Positions 17,500 through 26,175 of a stretch of 61,079 nucleotides of DNA are shown in pieces (the first letter of the stretch is position 1; each line of letters starts with the position of its first letter). This DNA comes from Gammaproteobacteria bacterium (GTDB lineage Bacteria > Pseudomonadota > Gammaproteobacteria > Steroidobacterales > Woeseiaceae): the NCBI GenBank assembly GCA_029863305.1, contig JAOTVR010000013.1:1-61079 (forward strand), written 5' to 3'. The position numbers and the translations under genes were made by a program. The notes under the pieces are model-generated. The model searched no databases and was not told the DNA's origin. It saw nothing but the letters and a program-made list of their open reading frames with translations.

Positions 17500-17717
17500 A
17501 GTGTTTATCCCCCTCCCGACATGGCCACTATAAACTATTAGTCGTTCCTGCCGCGATATGCAAGGCTGCAGGGACCACTACGGGACCTGCAATTACGAAG
17601 CGCTTATTGCGATTCGCAAGGCATCGCCGCAGACTTCAAGGATTTCGTTGCGGCTTGCGCGTGGCTGGACCCTGACACGCACTACAAGGTTGCTACCATT
17701 CCAGCTTACAGCGCTGC
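17500..17717. other. Gap between yggT and the DUF4426 gene
   Basis: No gene with a usable start is seen. On the plus strand one frame stays open from about 17540 to 17890 without ATG, GTG or TTG, reading partly antisense to yggT; it is treated as chance. The gap occupies the place of metX-metW in Pseudomonas. Confidence 0.4.
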
Positions 17718-18266
17718 TCAAATCGGGATCGGCTTCAACGTGGCAATAAATATCGCCGCAGCCTGGAGAAAAATGATAGCGAAGATGGGCGAGATATCGA
17801 GCCCGCCGATTGCGGGAATAAGGTTTCTGAAAGGCCGCAATACGGGCGTGACGAGCATCGAGATAAATGCGGTCGCCGGGTTGTAAGTACCAGGCGCAAT
17901 CCAGCTCAAAATTATGTGAATGAATATCGCGAACGTAAAGAGTCGCAATGACAACAGAACGAGATCGACGACCGAGGTAAGCGCAACAGGCAGAATACTG
18001 GGCGCGACGCCACTGATAGCGAGTATCACGAGAATTGTGAGGTACTGCAGGGCGAAGGCCACGATCACCGTCGCCGTGTCAAGCCGCCCGATGGGCGGTA
18101 TGACGCGCCGGACCGGAATGACCAGCGGTGATGTCAGCCGCAGAATTCCCTGTGCAATCGGGTTGCGAAAATCCGCCTGCACCCACGGCAGCCAGAAACG
18201 CAATAACATGACGAGCAAATACAGCTGAGCAATCGTACTAATGATGAAAATCAGTGCAGGTTTCAT
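17718..18266 (-). CDS. yggT: YggT-family membrane protein
   Basis: This 182-residue protein contains the duplicated YggT module: each half has a hydrophobic hairpin, with the motif LRFWLPWVQADFRNPIAQ in the first half and LSWIAPGTYNPATAF in the second, followed by P-x-R-x-I/L-P. Four to five membrane helices are expected. YggT proteins have been linked to osmotic tolerance and cell-division membranes. Start and proC stop overlap by four bases, so translation is coupled to proC. Confidence 0.9.
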   Translation of the reverse strand: MKPALIFIISTIAQLYLLVMLLRFWLPWVQADFRNPIAQGILRLTSPLVIPVRRVIPPIGRLDTATVIVAFALQYLTILVILAISGVAPSILPVALTSVVDLVLLSLRLFTFAIFIHIILSWIAPGTYNPATAFISMLVTPVLRPFRNLIPAIGGLDISPIFAIIFLQAAAIFIATLKPIPI

Positions 18267-19090
18267 TGACCGGTGCTCTCCGCCAGCTCGATGGCTCTGT
18301 TTTTTGCAGCAGTGAATGCGGCTGCAAAGATATCACGGACCTTTTTTTCATCGAACACCTCGAACGCTGCGGCAGTTGTGCCACCGGGCGATCGAACGTG
18401 CGCAATCATCGCTTCCATCGACTCACCGCTTACGGCTGCGAGTGCGGCGGAGCCTTTTGCCGTATCCATGACCAGTTTGTGAGCGGCTTGCGGGTCCAGA
18501 CCAAATTGTTCTGCGGATTGAATCAACATGTCGATCAGCAGGTAAAAGTAGGCCGGGCCGGTACCGGAAATGGCCGTTACGGCGTCAATGCCGTCCTCAT
18601 CGGGTACATGTACGACGCTGCCTACTGCGGACATGATGTCGCTTGCCCTGTCGCGTTCTTCAGTGCTCGTAACGTCATTGGCAAAAAGGCCGGATGCGCC
18701 CTGCAACAATAATGCCGGCTGATTCGGCATCACGCGAACGATTGCAAGTCCGCCACCCAGCCACCTGTCGATGTCGCGACTGTGCGTTCCGGCCGCCACG
18801 GAAATGACCAGCGGTTTCTTCGCCTGTACGACCTCGGCGAGACCGACACAGACGTTACGCATCAGCTGAGGCTTGACGGCCAGCACGAGACAATCGACGC
18901 GCCCGGCAACGTCGTTGTTGCTCGCATCAATCAGTACGCCGGGCAGCTCCGCGGACAAGACCTTGCGTCGCTGCGCGTCGGGCTCCGCGATCAGAAGGCT
19001 ATCTGCGGGGTAACCACTCGAAATCAGGCCGCCGGCAAGAGCGCGCGCCATGTTGCCGCCGCCGATAAATCCTACTTTGTATGTGCTCAT
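18263..19090 (-). CDS. proC: Pyrroline-5-carboxylate reductase
   Basis: ProC reduces pyrroline-5-carboxylate to proline with NAD(P)H. The 275-residue protein begins with the Rossmann motif GFIGGGNMARA, has VLAVKPQ in mid-domain, and ends with the helical dimer domain containing SGTGPAYFYLLID and RSPGGTTAAA, the substrate-binding signature. It overlaps yggS upstream and yggT downstream by four bases each. Confidence 0.95.
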   Translation of the reverse strand: MSTYKVGFIGGGNMARALAGGLISSGYPADSLLIAEPDAQRRKVLSAELPGVLIDASNNDVAGRVDCLVLAVKPQLMRNVCVGLAEVVQAKKPLVISVAAGTHSRDIDRWLGGGLAIVRVMPNQPALLLQGASGLFANDVTSTEERDRASDIMSAVGSVVHVPDEDGIDAVTAISGTGPAYFYLLIDMLIQSAEQFGLDPQAAHKLVMDTAKGSAALAAVSGESMEAMIAHVRSPGGTTAAAFEVFDEKKVRDIFAAAFTAAKNRAIELAESTGQ

Positions 19091-19776
19091 AACCGGTTTC
19101 TGGGACCGAAGATTGCTGTGCCGACCCGAACTATTGTAGCGCCTTCGAATATCGCAGCACGAAAATCGTCGCTCATGCCCATGCTCAGAGTATCGGTGGC
19201 AATACCATCGGCCCGAAGTTCCTCAGCAAGCCGGCGCAGTCGCGCGAACGGTATCCGTTGTGCTGCAAACTCATGTCGAATGGCCGGCAGACACATCAGA
19301 CCACGGAGTCGCAGCCCGGGAAGGTCGACAACCCGGCGGGCCAGGTCACGCACCGCATCAATCGGCGCTCCCGATTTGCTTTCCTCAGCGTCGACATTCA
19401 CCTGCAGACAGATATTCAGGTCGCCCAGTGTTTTCGGCCGCTGCTGGCTGAGCCTCGTGGCGGTCTTCAGACGATCGACCGAGTGGACCCAGTGGAAATG
19501 CTCGGCGACTACCCGGGTCTTATTGGTCTGAAGGTGACCGATGAAGTGCCAGATGAGCGCATCATCGGCCACGGCGTTGATCTTTTCGATCCCCTCGATG
19601 GCCTGATTTTCGCCGAAATCCCGCTGCCCTGCCGCAGCCGCCTCGAGCACGCTCGACAGGGGTTGTTTCTTGCTCACAGCGACTAATCTGACGCTATCTG
19701 CCTCACGGCCCGCATCGACCGCAGCTTTCGCCAGCAAATCTCGGATTTTTCGCAAGTTTTCCGTGACTCTAATCAC
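19087..19776 (-). CDS. yggS: YggS-family PLP homeostasis protein
   Basis: This 229-residue member of the COG0325 single-domain TIM-barrel PLP-binding proteins (PLPBP) is thought to buffer pyridoxal phosphate. The PLP lysine lies in AVSKKQP (the first or second K), with GENQAIEG, WHFIGHLQTNK and LSMGMSDDF as further family motifs. It starts a coupled yggS-proC-yggT operon and is divergent from pilT, the arrangement found in Pseudomonas. Confidence 0.94.
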   Translation of the reverse strand: MIRVTENLRKIRDLLAKAAVDAGREADSVRLVAVSKKQPLSSVLEAAAAGQRDFGENQAIEGIEKINAVADDALIWHFIGHLQTNKTRVVAEHFHWVHSVDRLKTATRLSQQRPKTLGDLNICLQVNVDAEESKSGAPIDAVRDLARRVVDLPGLRLRGLMCLPAIRHEFAAQRIPFARLRRLAEELRADGIATDTLSMGMSDDFRAAIFEGATIVRVGTAIFGPRNRL

Positions 19777-19797
19777 GTTTTACTCCGGGTGCTTCGC

Positions 19798-19803
19798 TAT
19801 ACT
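19798..19803 (+). promoter_or_regulatory. Possible -10 element of pilT
   Basis: TATACT lies 58 bases before the pilT ATG in the 84-base yggS-pilT gap. The best -35 candidates (ACGTTT or TTTACT) are poor or badly spaced. Confidence 0.3.
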
Positions 19804-19860
19804 AGGCTTCGATCTGAGCCGGGTTATGGTAAGTCCGGCCATCCATAATGAGGGAGAAGA

Positions 19861-20901
19861 ATGGCCGTCGACGTTGCCCAATTGTTGTCATTCACGGTGA
19901 AGAACAACGCCTCCGACCTGCACTTGTCCGGCGGGGTGCCGCCAATGATTCGTGTTGATGGCGACATAAAACGCATCAATATGCCTGCGCTGACTCACAA
20001 AGACGTCAATAGCATGGTGTACGACATCATGAATGACAAGCAGCGCAAGGATTACGAGGAATTCCTCGAGACCGACTTTTCGTTCGAGATTCCAAAACTC
20101 GCTCGATTTCGAGTCAACGCATACAACCAGAATCGCGGCTCTGCCGCCGTCTTCCGGATCATCCCCTCCGAAATCCTGACACTGGAAGATCTGGGTGCCC
20201 CGGCGATTTTCAAGGATGTGTCGATGCATCCCAGAGGCATCGTGCTCGTAACCGGACCGACAGGCTCAGGCAAATCGACCACCCTCGCAGCGATGGTCGA
20301 CTATATCAACGAGAACAAACCCGACCACATTCTGACGATCGAGGATCCGATCGAGTTTGTGCACGAATCGAAAAAATCCCTGATCAATCAGCGCGAAGTC
20401 CATCGCGATACGCTCGGTTTTAATGAAGCGCTGCGTTCGGCCCTGCGCGAAGATCCTGACGTTATCCTCGTCGGTGAGCTGCGTGACCTGGAGACGATTC
20501 GCCTGGCGTTGACCGCGGCGGAAACGGGCCATCTGGTATTCGGTACCTTGCATACCAGCTCGGCGGCGAAGACGATAGATCGTGTGGTCGACGTCTTCCC
20601 CGCCGCAGAAAAGGAAATGGTTCGGGCTATGTTGTCTGAGTCTCTGCGTGCGGTCATTTCCCAGACGCTGCTGAAGAGGATCGGCGGTGGGCGCATTGCC
20701 GCTCACGAGATCATGATTGGCACGCCCGCAATCAGAAACCTGATTCGCGAAGGCAAGATCGCACAGATGTACTCGGCCATTCAGACGGGCCAGGCCGCCG
20801 GCATGCATACGCTGGATCAGAACCTCGCCGATCTGATGTCGAAAGGTCTGATCAACAAGGAAGAAGCACGCTTCCGTGCGGTACAGAAAGAGAATTTCTA
20901 G
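19861..20901 (+). CDS. pilT: Type IV pilus retraction ATPase PilT
   Basis: PilT is the hexameric motor that depolymerises the pilus at the inner membrane. The 346-residue protein has the N-terminal PAS-like domain (ASDLHLSGG), Walker A GPTGSGKST (132-140), the Asp box, Walker B near DVILVGELRDLET, the His box, and the PilT hallmark AIRNLIREGK near residues 287-296. GGGAGA precedes the ATG by 5 bases. It heads an array of three homologous ATPase genes. Of the three, only this one keeps the AIRNLIRE motif required for retraction. Confidence 0.96.
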   Translation: MAVDVAQLLSFTVKNNASDLHLSGGVPPMIRVDGDIKRINMPALTHKDVNSMVYDIMNDKQRKDYEEFLETDFSFEIPKLARFRVNAYNQNRGSAAVFRIIPSEILTLEDLGAPAIFKDVSMHPRGIVLVTGPTGSGKSTTLAAMVDYINENKPDHILTIEDPIEFVHESKKSLINQREVHRDTLGFNEALRSALREDPDVILVGELRDLETIRLALTAAETGHLVFGTLHTSSAAKTIDRVVDVFPAAEKEMVRAMLSESLRAVISQTLLKRIGGGRIAAHEIMIGTPAIRNLIREGKIAQMYSAIQTGQAAGMHTLDQNLADLMSKGLINKEEARFRAVQKENF

Positions 20902-20938
20902 GAACGCCGCGAGGCCGTTCTGACGGGAGAAGAGGCAA

Positions 20939-22096
20939 ATGGAACGCGAACAAGCGGTACGATTAACCCAAAATTTGCTCAGAAAAATGGTTGAGCGAGA
21001 AGGCTCGGACCTGTTTCTGACAGCAGGATTTCCGCCGGCGATCAAGGTCGATGGCACGATTCACAAGGCTACTGACAATCCCTTGTCCGCGGACCAATCG
21101 GCCATCATGGTCCGCTCGATCATGAACGACAAACAAATCAAGGAATTCGATGCGACCAAAGAATGTAACTTCGCGATCTCGCCGCAGGGTATCGGTCGGT
21201 TTCGCGTAAGCGCCTTCATCCAGCAAGGCTATGTCGGGGCTGTTCTGAGAACCATCACAACCGAGATTCCGACGCTCGAGGATCTCGAACTGCCGCCGAT
21301 TCTCAAAGACGTCGTTATGAACAAACGCGGCCTTGCGATCGTTGTGGGCGGTACAGGCTCAGGTAAGTCCACCACGCTGGCGGCAATGATCGGCCATCGT
21401 AACGAGAACTCGCGCGGTCACATCGTGTCGATCGAGGACCCGGTTGAGTACGTACACCCGCACCGGGGATGTGTCATCACCCAACGCGAGGTTGGCGTCG
21501 ATACAGAGACCTGGCACGCGGCGCTCAAGAATACCTTGCGGCAGGCACCCGATGTCATTCTGATCGGCGAAATTCGTGATCGCGAAACGATGGAATACGG
21601 CATTCAGTTCGCCGAAACCGGCCACTTGTGTCTTGCAACCCTGCATGCGAACAGTGCCAACCAGGCGCTTGACCGGATTATCAACTTTTTCCCCGAAGAG
21701 CGACGCCAGCAGTTGTTGATGGATCTTTCGCTGAATACCAAAGCGTTTATTTCGCAGCGCCTGATTCCGCGTGAGGGTGGTGTGGGCCGAATAGCGGCGA
21801 TGGAAATCATGCTGAACACGCCGTTGATCGCCGACCTCATCTTCAAGGGCGAGGTCGGGCAGATCAAGGAAATCATGTCGAAGTCTACCCGGCTCGGCAT
21901 GCAAACCTTCGACCAGGCACTGTTCGATCTTTACGAACAGGCCGTCATCAGCTACGAGGAAGCCATGCGCAATGCTGACTCGAAGAACGAGCTGCGACTG
22001 CGGGTCAAACTGGAGAGTAAGCGCGACTCGTCAATTGCCAATCAGCAGTCGGAGAGCCTGAAGATCATCGAAGAGGACACTGCTCAGACATTTTGA
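20939..22096 (+). CDS. pilU: PilT-like ATPase PilU
   Basis: PilU works with PilT to increase retraction force. The 385-residue product has the EGSDLFLTAG start, NFAISPQGIGRFRVSAF, Walker A GGTGSGKST (137-145), Walker B DVILIGEIRDRET, GHLCLATLHANSANQALDR and GMQTFDQALFDLYE, all closer to Pseudomonas PilU than to PilT. The AIRNLIRE motif is replaced by TPLIADLIFKGEV. A charged C-terminal tail of about 30 residues follows the usual end. It starts 37 bases after pilT with a GGGAGAAGAGG ribosome site. Confidence 0.93.
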   Translation: MEREQAVRLTQNLLRKMVEREGSDLFLTAGFPPAIKVDGTIHKATDNPLSADQSAIMVRSIMNDKQIKEFDATKECNFAISPQGIGRFRVSAFIQQGYVGAVLRTITTEIPTLEDLELPPILKDVVMNKRGLAIVVGGTGSGKSTTLAAMIGHRNENSRGHIVSIEDPVEYVHPHRGCVITQREVGVDTETWHAALKNTLRQAPDVILIGEIRDRETMEYGIQFAETGHLCLATLHANSANQALDRIINFFPEERRQQLLMDLSLNTKAFISQRLIPREGGVGRIAAMEIMLNTPLIADLIFKGEVGQIKEIMSKSTRLGMQTFDQALFDLYEQAVISYEEAMRNADSKNELRLRVKLESKRDSSIANQQSESLKIIEEDTAQTF

Positions 22097-22117
22097 GCAT
22101 CACGGACGAACACACAG

Positions 22118-23176
22118 ATGAATGTAAAGCCACTATTCAAGTTGATGGTCGAGAAAAAGGCCTCGGACCTTTTCTTTGCGCCGTTCTCGCCAGCGAAAAT
22201 CAAAATAGATGGCAAGATCATGCCTGTGAACAAGCTCGAAATGACGCCGAAGATGGTCAAGCAGGCGGCGCTCGAACTCATGGACGAAGATCAGCTCGAG
22301 ACGTTTACGCGCGAACTCGAAATCGACTTTGCGATATCGGAGCCAGGTCTTGGCCGATTCCGCGTCAATGTATTCCATCAACGCAGTAATGTCGCCATGG
22401 TGTTGCGATACATTACCTCTGAAATGCCGACCCTCGATGAACTTGGCATGCCTGCGCAAATGAAGGATCTCGTCATGTTGCGCCGTGGGTTGATTCTGAT
22501 GGTCGGTGCTACCGGTTGTGGCAAGTCGACTACGCTCGCGGCGATGATCAATCACCGCAACGAGAAGACGTCATCGCATATCATCACGATCGAAGATCCG
22601 ATCGAGTTCCTGCATCCGAACAAGAAGTCTATCGTCAATCAGCGTGAAGTCGGGCTGGATACGAAGTCATATGCACGCGCCCTCAAGAGTGCGATGCGTG
22701 CCGCCCCCGATGTTATTCAGATCGGTGAGATTCGTGACCGTGAGTCGATGCAGGCGGCGCTCGACATGGCCGGTACTGGTCATCTGGTCGTTGGGACGCT
22801 GCACTCCAACAATGCGTCGGAAACACTGGACCGTATCATCAACCTGTTCCCACACGACCAGCACGGCCAGATCTTTATGGATCTGGCGCACTATCTGCGG
22901 GCAATTCTGTCGCAGCGCCTGGTGCGCTCACGCGCCGGTAAACTTGTTGCTGCCGTGGAACTCATGCTCAATACGCCACATATTAAGGACTTAATGCTCA
23001 AGGGCGATATCTCGGCGGTCAAAGACGCGCACAAGGATAGCGGCGAGCAAGGCATGCAGACATTCGACGATGCATTGCTCGATCTCTACAAAGCGGGCAC
23101 GATTACGCTCGAAGAAGCGATGTCACACGCGGATTCGCGATCCAATCTCGAGGCGAAAATCAACTTCGGCGGTTGA
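22118..23176 (+). CDS. Third PilT/PilU-family ATPase
   Basis: This 352-residue paralogue has ASDLFFAPFSPAKIKIDG at the N-terminus, Walker A GATGCGKST (130-138), Walker B DVIQIGEIRDRES, TGHLVVGTLHSNNASETLDR, and TPHIKDLMLKGD in place of AIRNLIRE. It therefore looks like a second PilU-type accessory motor rather than a second PilT. All catalytic elements remain, so it should hydrolyse ATP. It follows pilU by 21 bases. Pseudomonas has only pilT-pilU here. It may tune retraction or replace PilU under some condition; this is inference. Confidence 0.9.
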   Translation: MNVKPLFKLMVEKKASDLFFAPFSPAKIKIDGKIMPVNKLEMTPKMVKQAALELMDEDQLETFTRELEIDFAISEPGLGRFRVNVFHQRSNVAMVLRYITSEMPTLDELGMPAQMKDLVMLRRGLILMVGATGCGKSTTLAAMINHRNEKTSSHIITIEDPIEFLHPNKKSIVNQREVGLDTKSYARALKSAMRAAPDVIQIGEIRDRESMQAALDMAGTGHLVVGTLHSNNASETLDRIINLFPHDQHGQIFMDLAHYLRAILSQRLVRSRAGKLVAAVELMLNTPHIKDLMLKGDISAVKDAHKDSGEQGMQTFDDALLDLYKAGTITLEEAMSHADSRSNLEAKINFGG

Positions 23177-23185
23177 CCGTTCAGG

Positions 23186-24070
23186 CTACCAAACGACGGT
23201 ACTTGCATCGAATACCGGCCCGTCGACACAAACTCGTTTCATCGCGAGCCCTTCGGCCGTCGTGATCGGCACCGTGCAGCCCGCGCAACCGCCCACCGCG
23301 CAGGCCATGAATTCCTCGAGCGAAACCTGGCATGGCAGATCGTAGCGCGCGGCCATTGCCGCAACCGCTTTGAGCATCGGGGTCGGGCCACACGCGAATA
23401 TTTCGACCTTTTCCCGCTCTCCGTCTTGCAGGCTCTGCAGCCACTTTTCCGCCAGCTCCGTCACGTAGCCGCGGTAACAGCCCTCGAAATCCGACAAACT
23501 GGTCAGCCGGGCAGGTATGCCCCAGTTCTCGAGCAACGGCATCGTGCTCGAGATATCGTCGTCCAGCCAGGTGGTCGGAATACGCGACCTCTGAAGTTGA
23601 AACGGAAACGGTATCTCCGAACCCAGGATGGCCAGCGGGTTCCATTGATCGTTTTGCAGGGTTTCGGCAAGAAACACCATGGGCGGGATGCCGACTCCAC
23701 CGCCGATCAACAGACAATTCGGACGCCGGGGTGTTACCACGAACGGCTGACCAATCGGTCCCAGCAGGTTGATCGTGTCGCCGGGCCGCTTGCCGGCCAG
23801 AAGGTGCAGCCCTTCGCCGACGATCTTGTATAACACCTCAACCCAGTCATCGGCTGCGCGCATGATTGATAGCGGTCGGCGCATCGGCAAGGCGTCGTCG
23901 CACACAACATGCACAAAACTCCCGGGCCTGGCCGCTGCCGAGCACTTCGGTGCACGTATCCGCATGATGAATTGATTGCCGGGGTATGCGTCCGAAGCAA
24001 GCAACTCGCCGTCTTCGACAAACAGGCTGGCGCGATTTCGTTGTGCGTGTCGCTGCGCCGCTGTGGTCAA
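23186..24070 (-). CDS. PyrK-like dihydroorotate dehydrogenase electron-transfer subunit / FAD-[2Fe-2S] reductase
   Basis: This 294-residue ferredoxin-reductase-type protein shows an FAD-binding RPLSI (65-69), GGGVGIPP (123-130) and CGPTPM (227-232) for NAD, and a C-terminal [2Fe-2S] site with C257, C262, C265 and C281. The cysteine spacing C-x4-C-x2-C-x15-C is that of PyrK, the partner of class 1B PyrD. No pyrD is in the window. The TTG start overlaps the pyrB stop by four bases (TTGA), so it is translationally coupled to pyrimidine synthesis. It might serve another dehydrogenase. Confidence 0.82.
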   Translation of the reverse strand: MTTAAQRHAQRNRASLFVEDGELLASDAYPGNQFIMRIRAPKCSAAARPGSFVHVVCDDALPMRRPLSIMRAADDWVEVLYKIVGEGLHLLAGKRPGDTINLLGPIGQPFVVTPRRPNCLLIGGGVGIPPMVFLAETLQNDQWNPLAILGSEIPFPFQLQRSRIPTTWLDDDISSTMPLLENWGIPARLTSLSDFEGCYRGYVTELAEKWLQSLQDGEREKVEIFACGPTPMLKAVAAMAARYDLPCQVSLEEFMACAVGGCAGCTVPITTAEGLAMKRVCVDGPVFDASTVVW

Positions 24071-25065
24071 CGCAATTCCATGGCTTTGCAGACACGCTCC
24101 AACACCGCCATGCGCACGGCAACCCCGTTCGCCACCTGTTGCGTTATGGCTGACGCCGGACTGTCCGCCAATGCCGACTCGATTTCGATACCGCGGTTCA
24201 TCGGCCCCGGATGCATGATGATCGCATCGGGTGCGGCGCCCTTCATGCGATCGGTGCTGATACCGTAATTGGCAAAATACTCATCGATGCCTGGAATGCC
24301 ATCGAGGCTGCCAATCCGCTCCCGCTGTATGCGCAACGCCATAACGACGTCGGCACCGCGCAAGCCGGCGTCGAGATTGTCAATAATCGACGCGTGCGGA
24401 AACGCGTCCGGGTCGGGTGCGAGCGGCGGCGGCGAAATCAGTCGCAGCTCGCCGATACCGAGCGTCTGCAAACCCTGCGCCGCAGATCGCGCCACACGCG
24501 AATGCCTGATGTCGCCGACGATCGCCACGATCAGATCTTTGAACCGTCCTTTCCGTTGCCGAATGGTCAGGAGGTCCAGGAGTCCCTGTGTCGGGTGTGA
24601 TGTATCCGCCTCGCCAGCATTCAGAATACTGACGTAGTCATTCACGTGGCGTGCAATATAGGCCGGCACGCCTGCGCTGGCATCGCGTACAACCAGGATG
24701 TCGACCTGCATGGCCTGCAACGTATAGATCGTGTCGAGTATGCTCTCGCCCTTCTTGCGCGATGACGTATTGACATCGAGATTGAGCACATCGGCTCCGA
24801 GACGCTTGGCCGCCAGGTCGAACGAGGCACGAGTTCGGGTGCTGGGTTCGAAAAACAGATTGGCAACCGTTCGGCCGACCAGTGAGTGACTGCGCGCGGC
24901 CGCCCTGCCGGGCGGGGTGACAAAGCGTTCCGCATCGTCCAGCAGATCGACAAGCAAGGATCTATCGAGTCCTTCCAGCGTCAACAGGTGTCGCAGACTG
25001 CCGTCCGCATGCAGCTGCAGATTGGCCTGATTATCCGTGTTCGGGAATATTTCGATCGCTCGCAT
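24067..25065 (-). CDS. pyrB: Aspartate carbamoyltransferase catalytic subunit
   Basis: PyrB makes N-carbamoyl-aspartate, the committed step of pyrimidine synthesis. The 332-residue protein has the carbamoyl-phosphate motif FEPSTRTR (72-79), HPTQGLLD, GDIRHSRVARS and HPGPMNRG. No pyrI regulatory gene is nearby; in Pseudomonas and relatives this class associates with a pyrC-like inactive dihydroorotase encoded just downstream, which is absent here and replaced by the PyrK-like gene. It belongs to the gshB-to-pyrB minus-strand operon. Confidence 0.95.
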   Translation of the reverse strand: MRAIEIFPNTDNQANLQLHADGSLRHLLTLEGLDRSLLVDLLDDAERFVTPPGRAAARSHSLVGRTVANLFFEPSTRTRASFDLAAKRLGADVLNLDVNTSSRKKGESILDTIYTLQAMQVDILVVRDASAGVPAYIARHVNDYVSILNAGEADTSHPTQGLLDLLTIRQRKGRFKDLIVAIVGDIRHSRVARSAAQGLQTLGIGELRLISPPPLAPDPDAFPHASIIDNLDAGLRGADVVMALRIQRERIGSLDGIPGIDEYFANYGISTDRMKGAAPDAIIMHPGPMNRGIEIESALADSPASAITQQVANGVAVRMAVLERVCKAMELR

Positions 25066-25077
25066 GGCGGGGCAATG

Positions 25078-25536
25078 CTACACCTTCGTTCGTCCGCTGA
25101 GAAATCGCTCGGCAATGAGCACGGCTGCTGCGCTGTCGATTATTTCTTTGGAAATCCGCCCGCGACTGCCATTGGCGCGGGCTCTCCTGAGTACGTTCTC
25201 GGCTTCGAGCGAAGTATAGCGCTCGTCGACCATATCCACCTTCAATTGATAGCGCCAGAGTTCGCGCACAAACCCTTCGACGTGCGCTTGCATGTCACCG
25301 GGAGTTCCATCCGCGTGCAAGGGCATGCCGACAACGAGGCGCGATGGTCGCCATTCATCGATAAGTCGCGCGATCAGACCAAAGTCCGGTCCTTTATCGC
25401 CGTTCGCGAGCACGCGTAACGGGCTGGCAGACCCGGTGACGGTCTGCCCAACAGCAACGCCAATACGTCGCAAGCCAAAATCAAATGCGAGAATCGTCTC
25501 AGGTTGGGCGCTCTCGTGCTTACGCGTGTCCGGCAT
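25078..25536 (-). CDS. ruvX: Holliday junction resolvase-like RuvX/YqgF
   Basis: This 152-residue RNase H-fold protein has the family motifs AFDFGLRRIGVAVGQ, GMPLHADG and VDERYTSLEAE with conserved acidic residues, ending with DSAAAVLIAERFL. In E. coli YqgF acts in rRNA processing and anti-termination, and the resolvase label is historical. ATG 25536 is preferred; the longer frame runs antisense-like through yqgE. It overlaps the yqgE stop by 17 bases, an arrangement (yqgE-yqgF) conserved in gammaproteobacteria. Confidence 0.93.
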   Translation of the reverse strand: MPDTRKHESAQPETILAFDFGLRRIGVAVGQTVTGSASPLRVLANGDKGPDFGLIARLIDEWRPSRLVVGMPLHADGTPGDMQAHVEGFVRELWRYQLKVDMVDERYTSLEAENVLRRARANGSRGRISKEIIDSAAAVLIAERFLSGRTKV

Positions 25537-26083
25537 CGGAAGATATCTGGCTGATGTCGATGCCAAGTATGCGTGCGGCTGACATCCAGCGTTCATTAAA
25601 CGGCGTATCGAAAACCAATCCGGGCGAGGCGGGCACATTGAGCCAGGAATTGGCCAGCATCTCGCTTTCCAACTGGCCCGCCTCCCAACCCGCATAGCCG
25701 AGCGCAACCAGCGACTTCTGCGGTCCAACGCCACTCGCCATCGCATCGATAACGTCGCGCGACAAGGTCAGTTGAATGTCATCGGACACCGCAAGCGAGT
25801 TTTCGAAACCGGCACCCGGATTGTGCAGGACAAAGCCACGTTCCGGACCGACGGGCCCGCCCATCATGACGGGGTTGTCCACCACGGACGGATCCGGATC
25901 GGCGACATCGAGCTGCTTCAATAGTCCGCCGAACTTGAGCTGCAATGGCCGGTTGATGACTATACCGAGTGCACCCTCGTCGTTATGTTCACAGATCAGG
26001 GTAACGGTGGTGCTGAAATTGGGATCTGCCATACCCGGCATAGCGATAAGCAATTGATTTGTCAGTGAGCCATCAAGTCCCAT
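25520..26083 (-). CDS. yqgE: YqgE/AlgH family protein
   Basis: This 187-residue DUF179 protein begins LTNQLLIAMPGMADPNFSTTV, with ICEHNDEGALGIVINRP and the late LGYAGWEAGQLE motif. In Pseudomonas it is named AlgH for an effect on alginate regulation; the biochemical role is unknown. ATG 26083 gives the family length, and the upstream extension to 26224 is rejected. It lies between tonB3 and ruvX as in Pseudomonas. Confidence 0.93.
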   Translation of the reverse strand: MGLDGSLTNQLLIAMPGMADPNFSTTVTLICEHNDEGALGIVINRPLQLKFGGLLKQLDVADPDPSVVDNPVMMGGPVGPERGFVLHNPGAGFENSLAVSDDIQLTLSRDVIDAMASGVGPQKSLVALGYAGWEAGQLESEMLANSWLNVPASPGLVFDTPFNERWMSAARILGIDISQISSDAGHA

Positions 26084-26175
26084 ACGCACAGTATCGGCCC
26101 AACAGCCGGATGGCACAATAGCCGACACGGCAGAAGCATCATCGGCCCGCTGCAGGCCGTTGCTGAAGAATATGC

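Noticed and set aside
17540-17890. Open plus-strand frame between the DUF4426 gene and yggT
   Set aside because: It has no ATG, GTG or TTG start, overlaps yggT antisense, and matches nothing recognised.
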